Assembly: GCA_018401455.1 (NCBI GenBank)
Contig: JAGYKU010000017.1
Location: 1-48,165 of the forward strand
From: Flavobacteriales bacterium
Lineage (GTDB): Bacteria > Bacteroidota > Bacteroidia > Flavobacteriales_D > Parvicellaceae
Direction of reading: 5' to 3'
DNA length: 48,165 bases
The first letter of the stretch is position 1, and the number at the start of each line of letters is the position of its first letter. Below are positions 43,459-48,165 of this stretch, in pieces. The notes under the pieces are model-generated. The model saw only the letters and a program-made list of their open reading frames with translations. It searched no databases and was not told the DNA's origin. The position numbers and the translations under genes are program-made.

Positions 43459-45963
43459 ATGAAAAGAATTGTACTTTTTTTGCTTACACTTTTGATGTGT
43501 AATTTTTCTTATTCTCAAATATTTTCAACAAAAGGAACGGATTTTTGGTTTGGATTTATGGAAAATTACAATTCTCCGACACTCAGAGTTTACATTAGTT
43601 CTGATGTTGCTACAACGGGAACCGTAACAATTCCGGGGCAAGGTTTCAATCAAGCATTTACGGTTGCAGCAAATGGAACAGCAGTTGTTACTGTACCTAA
43701 TAATCAAGCGCACATTACAACAAGTCAAGTAATAGAAAACAAAGGAATTCATGTTGTTTCAAATGATCCAGTTACAGTTTATGCATTGAATTATGAAGCT
43801 TACTCTTCGGATGCGGCTATTGTTTTACCTACGAATACTTTAGGAGTAGAATATTACGCTGCTAACATCAACCCTGCCGTAGTTTCTGGTTCTCCAATGC
43901 CTACTGAAATATTAGTTGTAGGTGTTCAAAATGGTTCAACAATTCAAATCACGCCCTCTGCTGCTACATTAGGAGGAAATGCTGCTGGTGTGCCTTTTTC
44001 TATTAATTTAAATCAAGGAGAAGTTTACCAAATAAAATCTAGTTCTGATCTTACGGGAACATATATAATTTCTACTGGAGCATGCGAAAAATTTGCGGTT
44101 TTTAGTGGTGCAAAATGTACCAACGTTGGTGGATGTAATTATTGTGATCACCTTTCGGAACAAATGTATCCAGTTTCAACATGGGGTTATAATTATGCAA
44201 CTTCTCCATACCAAACTAGAAATGGAGATGTTTTTAGAATCATTGCTTCCCAAGCGGGGACAAATGTTTCAATCAATGGTGGAGCACCAATTGCTTTAGG
44301 CGCAGGTCAATCTCACCAACAAAACTTAACTGCGGCTTCATTCATAACCTCAAACAATCCAATCATGGTGGTGCAGTACAGTAGAGGTGGAGATTGTGAT
44401 AACGCCAATGCAGATCCATTTGCAATTGTTTTAAGTCCAGTTGAACAAACCTTAAATAATATTACATTCAACGCTTTTACATCAAATGTAATTTCTTCTT
44501 ATTTTGTAAATATTGTGAGCCCTACTGCATCTATTGGTTCTGTGACACTAGATGGAGCAAATATGGCTGGTTTTTTTACACCGATTGCATCCAATCCAGC
44601 TTATTCACATTGTAGAAGAAACATAACTCAAGGTAACCATACTATTGTTGCTCCAGGAGGAGTGAATGCTTATGTTTATGGTTATGGCTCTTATGAATCT
44701 TACGGATATGTTGCAGGTGCAAGTTTAGATAATCTTGGACTAACTTTCGATGCGGATGTTCAAGGAACAAACTATGCTTTTGACCTTATACCTACAGCGC
44801 AAATTTGTATGAATTCACCTGTTGACTTTAATGGTGATGCTGGAACTTTCACTGTGTTGGATTGGAATTGGGATTTTGGAGATGGAACAACAGCCAACGG
44901 ACAAAATGTTTCACACACTTATCCAAACGCAGGTACATATACAGTTACAATGTCTGCTGATATTAATAATTTGTGTGCAGTTGAAACGATTACTATAACA
45001 CAAACAATAAATATTGGCGATTTTCCTCCGCCTACTACAATTACACCAAGTCCTCTCTCTATTTGTCCAGGAGATAACGTAAATATTTCTGTAAATACTC
45101 CACAAGTGGGAGCAACATATTTGTGGAGTAATGGTGCGACTGCTGACAACACCAACGTTTCTCCAGCAACTGATGAAACTTTTTATGTTACCACGTCATG
45201 GTTTGGATGTTCTGCTTTAGATTCTGTAGAAGTAATCGTTAACGTTCCTACGGGAGGCCCTTCTTGTAGTGTGATTTTTGCTACTACCAATGGAACTGGA
45301 GATGGAACACAAGCGAATCCTACAGATTTAATTACTGCCCTTGGAATGGCAGCATGTAATGGTGCTCATATCAAATTAGGAACGGGAACTTATAACTATA
45401 ACTCAACAATTACCAATTTAGCATCTTATACAACTGTAGAAGGAGGTTTTGACCCAGTAACATGGACAAAAACGAGTGCGCCTGGAGCAACAACTATTAA
45501 CAGAACAGCTACAGCGCCTGATGGGCCTGCAAACGCTCCTAGATTAGTAACTTTTTCTGCTAATGGAATTCATGAATTTAAACTACAAGATTTAACTATC
45601 ACTACTGATAATGCCGTAACTGGTGCAAGTGGATTCGGTGTATCTACTTATGGGGTTCATTTAAATGGAGCATATAACTATGAGTTTGTAAGATGTCAAA
45701 TTATACCAGGTAATGCTTCAAATGGTGATGGTGATGATAACCCCGCTACATACAACCCTCTTTGGGATGGTGCAGTTGGTGGTGTTGGTGGCAATGGTGT
45801 AAACGGACAAGCAGGAGAATGTACTTGTAATATTTCAACTGATGATGGAGGAAATGGTGGAGCTGGTGGAACAGCAGGAACCGGAGGAGCAAACGCAACA
45901 GGTATTGGAGGAACAGGAGGTAACTCTTCTTCTGGTAGATCAGACTCCTGGATGTGGTGTTGA
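43459..45963 (+). CDS. 5' part of a giant adhesin-like surface protein (frame lost in glycine-rich region)
   Basis: 834 codons before the reading frame ends. Signal peptide (MKRIVLFLLTLLMCNFSYSQ), then an IgGFc-binding-like domain (KGTDFWFGFMENY, VTVYALNYEAYSSDAAIVLP, EQMYPVSTWGYNYATSPY) to about residue 430. A PKD domain (WNWDFGDGTTANGQNVSHTY, about 470) and an Ig-like unit (PGDNVNISV, then YLWSNGATADN) follow, then a right-handed-helix-like region (HIKLGTGTYNYNSTI) and the start of a glycine-rich domain from about residue 770 (GGVGGNGVNGQAG). The frame then ends at a TGA (45961-45963) in the middle of the glycine-rich sequence. The gene clearly continues at 46503. Likely a T9SS substrate; the sorting domain would be beyond the window. 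Confidence 0.8.
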   Translation: MKRIVLFLLTLLMCNFSYSQIFSTKGTDFWFGFMENYNSPTLRVYISSDVATTGTVTIPGQGFNQAFTVAANGTAVVTVPNNQAHITTSQVIENKGIHVVSNDPVTVYALNYEAYSSDAAIVLPTNTLGVEYYAANINPAVVSGSPMPTEILVVGVQNGSTIQITPSAATLGGNAAGVPFSINLNQGEVYQIKSSSDLTGTYIISTGACEKFAVFSGAKCTNVGGCNYCDHLSEQMYPVSTWGYNYATSPYQTRNGDVFRIIASQAGTNVSINGGAPIALGAGQSHQQNLTAASFITSNNPIMVVQYSRGGDCDNANADPFAIVLSPVEQTLNNITFNAFTSNVISSYFVNIVSPTASIGSVTLDGANMAGFFTPIASNPAYSHCRRNITQGNHTIVAPGGVNAYVYGYGSYESYGYVAGASLDNLGLTFDADVQGTNYAFDLIPTAQICMNSPVDFNGDAGTFTVLDWNWDFGDGTTANGQNVSHTYPNAGTYTVTMSADINNLCAVETITITQTINIGDFPPPTTITPSPLSICPGDNVNISVNTPQVGATYLWSNGATADNTNVSPATDETFYVTTSWFGCSALDSVEVIVNVPTGGPSCSVIFATTNGTGDGTQANPTDLITALGMAACNGAHIKLGTGTYNYNSTITNLASYTTVEGGFDPVTWTKTSAPGATTINRTATAPDGPANAPRLVTFSANGIHEFKLQDLTITTDNAVTGASGFGVSTYGVHLNGAYNYEFVRCQIIPGNASNGDGDDNPATYNPLWDGAVGGVGGNGVNGQAGECTCNISTDDGGNGGAGGTAGTGGANATGIGGTGGNSSSGRSDSWMWC

Positions 45964-46502
45964 GAGATGATAATCAAGGAGGAAACCCTGGAAATCCTGG
46001 TATACTAATCGATGGGTCCAAACGGTGGTGCAGTGAGTCGTACTGGAGGTCCTGGTGGAAGTGATAATAATGCTGATCACAATCTCTAGTGGAGGATTTG
46101 GCACAGTTGGGTCTAGAACTGCTGGCTCTACTGGAGGAACAACTGGAATTCCTCGGAACTCATGACAAATCCTTCGATTTGTCCCTGGAGCGTTTTCATC
46201 CCATCGCTATCTGGGTACAGATGGAACTGAACTGGTGGACTCGTGGTGGTAAAGGCGGTGGCGGTGGTGCTGGTCAGAGACAGGAGGAATTGTGATGTGA
46301 CTGGTGGCGGCTCCAGGCGGTGGCGCTGGTGGCGTCAAGGCGGTCAAGGCGTTTTAGTGGTTTTGGAGGTGGGTTCTATCTTTTGTCAATTTATTTATTA
46401 AACAATGGGTTAATAATGTGATTGTAATGTTAATGAGGAAACTTGGTCGGTTCCTGGAGGAACAGGAGGAACAGGAGGAACTGGAGGTACTTTCAAATTT
46501 AG
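45964..46502 (+). pseudogene. Frameshift-dense glycine-rich segment of the adhesin gene
   Basis: 539 bp in which glycine-rich coding sequence (GGT/GGA/GGC codons) is readable only in pieces. Frame phase changes about every 30-100 bp: in phase at 45966, shifted at 46015, shifted again at 46088, later back at 46429, and finally phase 0 from 46503. Several stops (46087, 46163, 46500, 46504) interrupt any single frame. GC content is locally higher than around it. Because the two flanks are long and clean, this is either sequence or assembly error in a repetitive region or recent decay. It is annotated as broken, not as separate genes. Confidence 0.7.
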
Positions 46503-48165
46503 GTAGGATGTTACGGCGGTGCACAGACTGGACACCCTGAAGAGGCGGATGGTGCTGGTGGAAACGGAGGTGCTGGTGGTGCTGGTGGAACTGGTGGCAC
46601 AGGTGGCACTGGAGCTCCTGGATTTAGTATGGCAATTTACACAGATGGATCAAGCACTCCTTTAGCTACAAATATTAGTAACTTCAACTTAGCAGCACAA
46701 CCTGTAATTGAAGTAACCAACACTTCTTGTACTAATGTAAATGCCGATTTTTCTGCAGGCTCTTCAGCTGCTTGGGATTTGGGAGATGGAAGTACTCCTG
46801 GAACTGGAACAGGTACAACGGTTACAACTCTATACAACACCATTGGAATTAAAGATATCGAATACAGTGGAAATACATACACTGACTTTGTAACCATATT
46901 ATTAGATGGAACTGGAATTGTGCCAAGTATAGGTACTACAGCAACACTATATGGAACAGAATATCATGTATGTGTTGGAGAAACTGCTGATTTTTCTTCG
47001 CTTACTACTGGAATTAATTATCAATATTATTGGGATTTTGGTGGTGCAGCAGTTCCTAATACTGTTACAACTTCAAATGAAACGCTTTCTGGAGTACAAT
47101 TTAATGCTCCTGGAACTTACACTATCACATTACAAGTAGAAACACCTTGTTGTGGAATTTCTACAACTGATGCTACAATTACTTTAGTGGTTGATCCTTT
47201 ACCAACTCCTACAGTAGTTGCTTCTGCTCCTATTGTTTGTTATGGAGAGTCTGTTACTTTGACCGCTTCAGGAGGAACAAGTTTCTTATGGGATGATGGT
47301 TCTACACTTCCAGATACTTTGGTTACTCCTTTTGTAACGACTACTTATTCTGTTAATGTAACCAATTTTGAATGTACTGCTATTGCAGATATTACGATTA
47401 CTCCATCTATTTCTGATGTGTTTATTTCTGGACCAGATCAGATTTGTGCAGGTGATAATACTACACTGGTTGCAAATGGAGAAGCAGGCTCTACTTACCA
47501 ATGGTCTGGGGGTTCTTCTGCAACAACACCTTCAATTACAGAAAGCCCTATTACTAATACAACTTATTATGTAACAGCTACAGTAGATGGTTGTGAAGCA
47601 ACTGACTCAATGGAAGTAATGGTAGTAGGTGTAAATGCTGAAATTTCTGCAAGCGAAATGACGATTTGTCAAGGTGATGAGGTTATGCTAACTGTAGAAG
47701 GGGGTGCATACTATACTTGGAGCACTGGCGAAACAACTGATACGATTTATGTTTCCCCGACTACTACAACACAATATGATGTTTTAGTGGTTTGGGATAG
47801 TATTGGGACAATTTCTTGTAATACTCAACAAACGGTTGACTTGACAATTAATGTGTTACCAACGCCAAATACTACTACAGTTTCTAACGATACTACAGTT
47901 TGTATAGGAGATCAGATTACATTAAGTGCTGATGGTGATGGAGTATCATACTTATGGAGCACAGGAGAAACTTCTGCTAGTATTAACCCTACAATTTTAG
48001 GAGACACGATTTTTATTGTAAATTCTGTATCTGACCTAGGTTGTTTGAGTTTTAGTGACACTATTTTTGTTACTACACTTACCGGGATTACTTCAGTGGA
48101 TTTAAATATTACAGATGCAACTTGTTTTGGAAATGAAGATGGATCTATTACATCAACTGTTAATG
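46503..48165 (+). CDS. 3' continuation of the giant adhesin-like protein (C-terminus beyond window)
   Basis: An open frame of about 554 codons running to the window end, in a different phase from the part ending at 45963. It starts inside glycine-rich sequence (GGNGGAGGAGGTGGTGGTG), then has PKD-like units (SAAWDLGDGSTPGTGTG; YYWDFGGAAVPN, then FNAPGTYTITLQVETPCCGI) and at least four Ig-like repeats of the form CxGDxxTLxA, YxWSxG, TTYYVxV, for example VCYGESVTLTASGGTSFLWD, ICAGDNTTLVANG and VCIGDQITLSADG. The true protein probably ends in a T9SS type B domain (inference). Not an independent gene: no start codon context, and it is contiguous in sense with 43459-45963. Confidence 0.75.

Noticed and set aside
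46165..46182. Hairpin ACAAATC-CTTC-GATTTGT as a terminator
   Set aside because: It lies in the middle of the corrupted glycine-rich coding segment with no T run after it.
46089..46295. A short + strand open frame inside the broken glycine-rich segment
   Set aside because: It is one of the phase pieces of the frameshifted adhesin, with no start signal of its own.

Overview
The window is AT-rich chromosomal DNA from a member of the Bacteroidota, most likely Flavobacteriales or a close relative. The evidence is: several very large secreted proteins ending in type IX secretion system (T9SS) sorting domains of type A (8672-10807, 11957-13270, 26895-30086) and type B / gliding-associated (31473-34151); short lipoproteins; promoters of the Bacteroidota form TTTG or TTG, about 16-21 bp, TAnnTTTG (best at 8319-8350 and 11902-11932); weak Shine-Dalgarno signals; and several TTG starts. 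I saw no tRNA, rRNA, CRISPR array, transposase or prophage module.

Layout. 1-8089: housekeeping, with a TPR protein (cut by the window edge) behind mutS, a TrmH-type RNA methyltransferase, an EamA permease, a small lipoprotein, and aspS overlapping a DinB-like gene. 8319-17434: a block of seven consecutive + strand cell-surface or exported genes: a small exported protein, a glycine-rich T9SS protein, a seven-bladed propeller lipoprotein, a T9SS protein, a tail-fibre-like protein with an S74 intramolecular chaperone, a double-OmpA protein fused to a phosphatase-like domain whose catalytic Arg is Ala, and a lipoprotein. 17485-18381: a PLP-dependent ACC deaminase/D-cysteine desulfhydrase-like enzyme. 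18382-18988: a non-coding spacer rich in repeats. 18989-25104: a SiaC-like protein, three small or medium proteins, then acpP-fabF-rnc, a glycosyltransferase and an ECF-like sigma factor. 25302-26559: a HIRAN-domain protein with a small unknown, and dut divergent from them. 26571-26815: a second cluster of the same dispersed palindromic repeat. 26895-34151: a propeller-type T9SS protein, an MFS permease and a giant type B T9SS protein, all on the minus strand. 34268-39246: leucyl aminopeptidase and pdxA, then phhB/dprA, an acidic protein and a RidA-family protein. 39435-43301: a DUF4175-like membrane/coiled-coil protein followed by an RsbW-like ATPase. 43459-48165: a giant adhesin-like gene (IgGFc-binding-like, PKD/Ig-like) whose glycine-rich centre is broken by many frame changes; it runs off the window end.

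What stands out: the HCxxGxxA pseudophosphatase-OmpA fusion; a SiaC-family protein with Ile at the position I recall as the phospho-threonine; two spacers carrying alternating-orientation REP/BIME-like palindromes; a promoter geometry predicting leaderless mRNAs for three genes; and the frameshift-dense glycine-rich segment. No single unmistakably new multi-gene system is visible. The surface-protein block and the SiaC-to-rnc block are the best candidates for a closer look.
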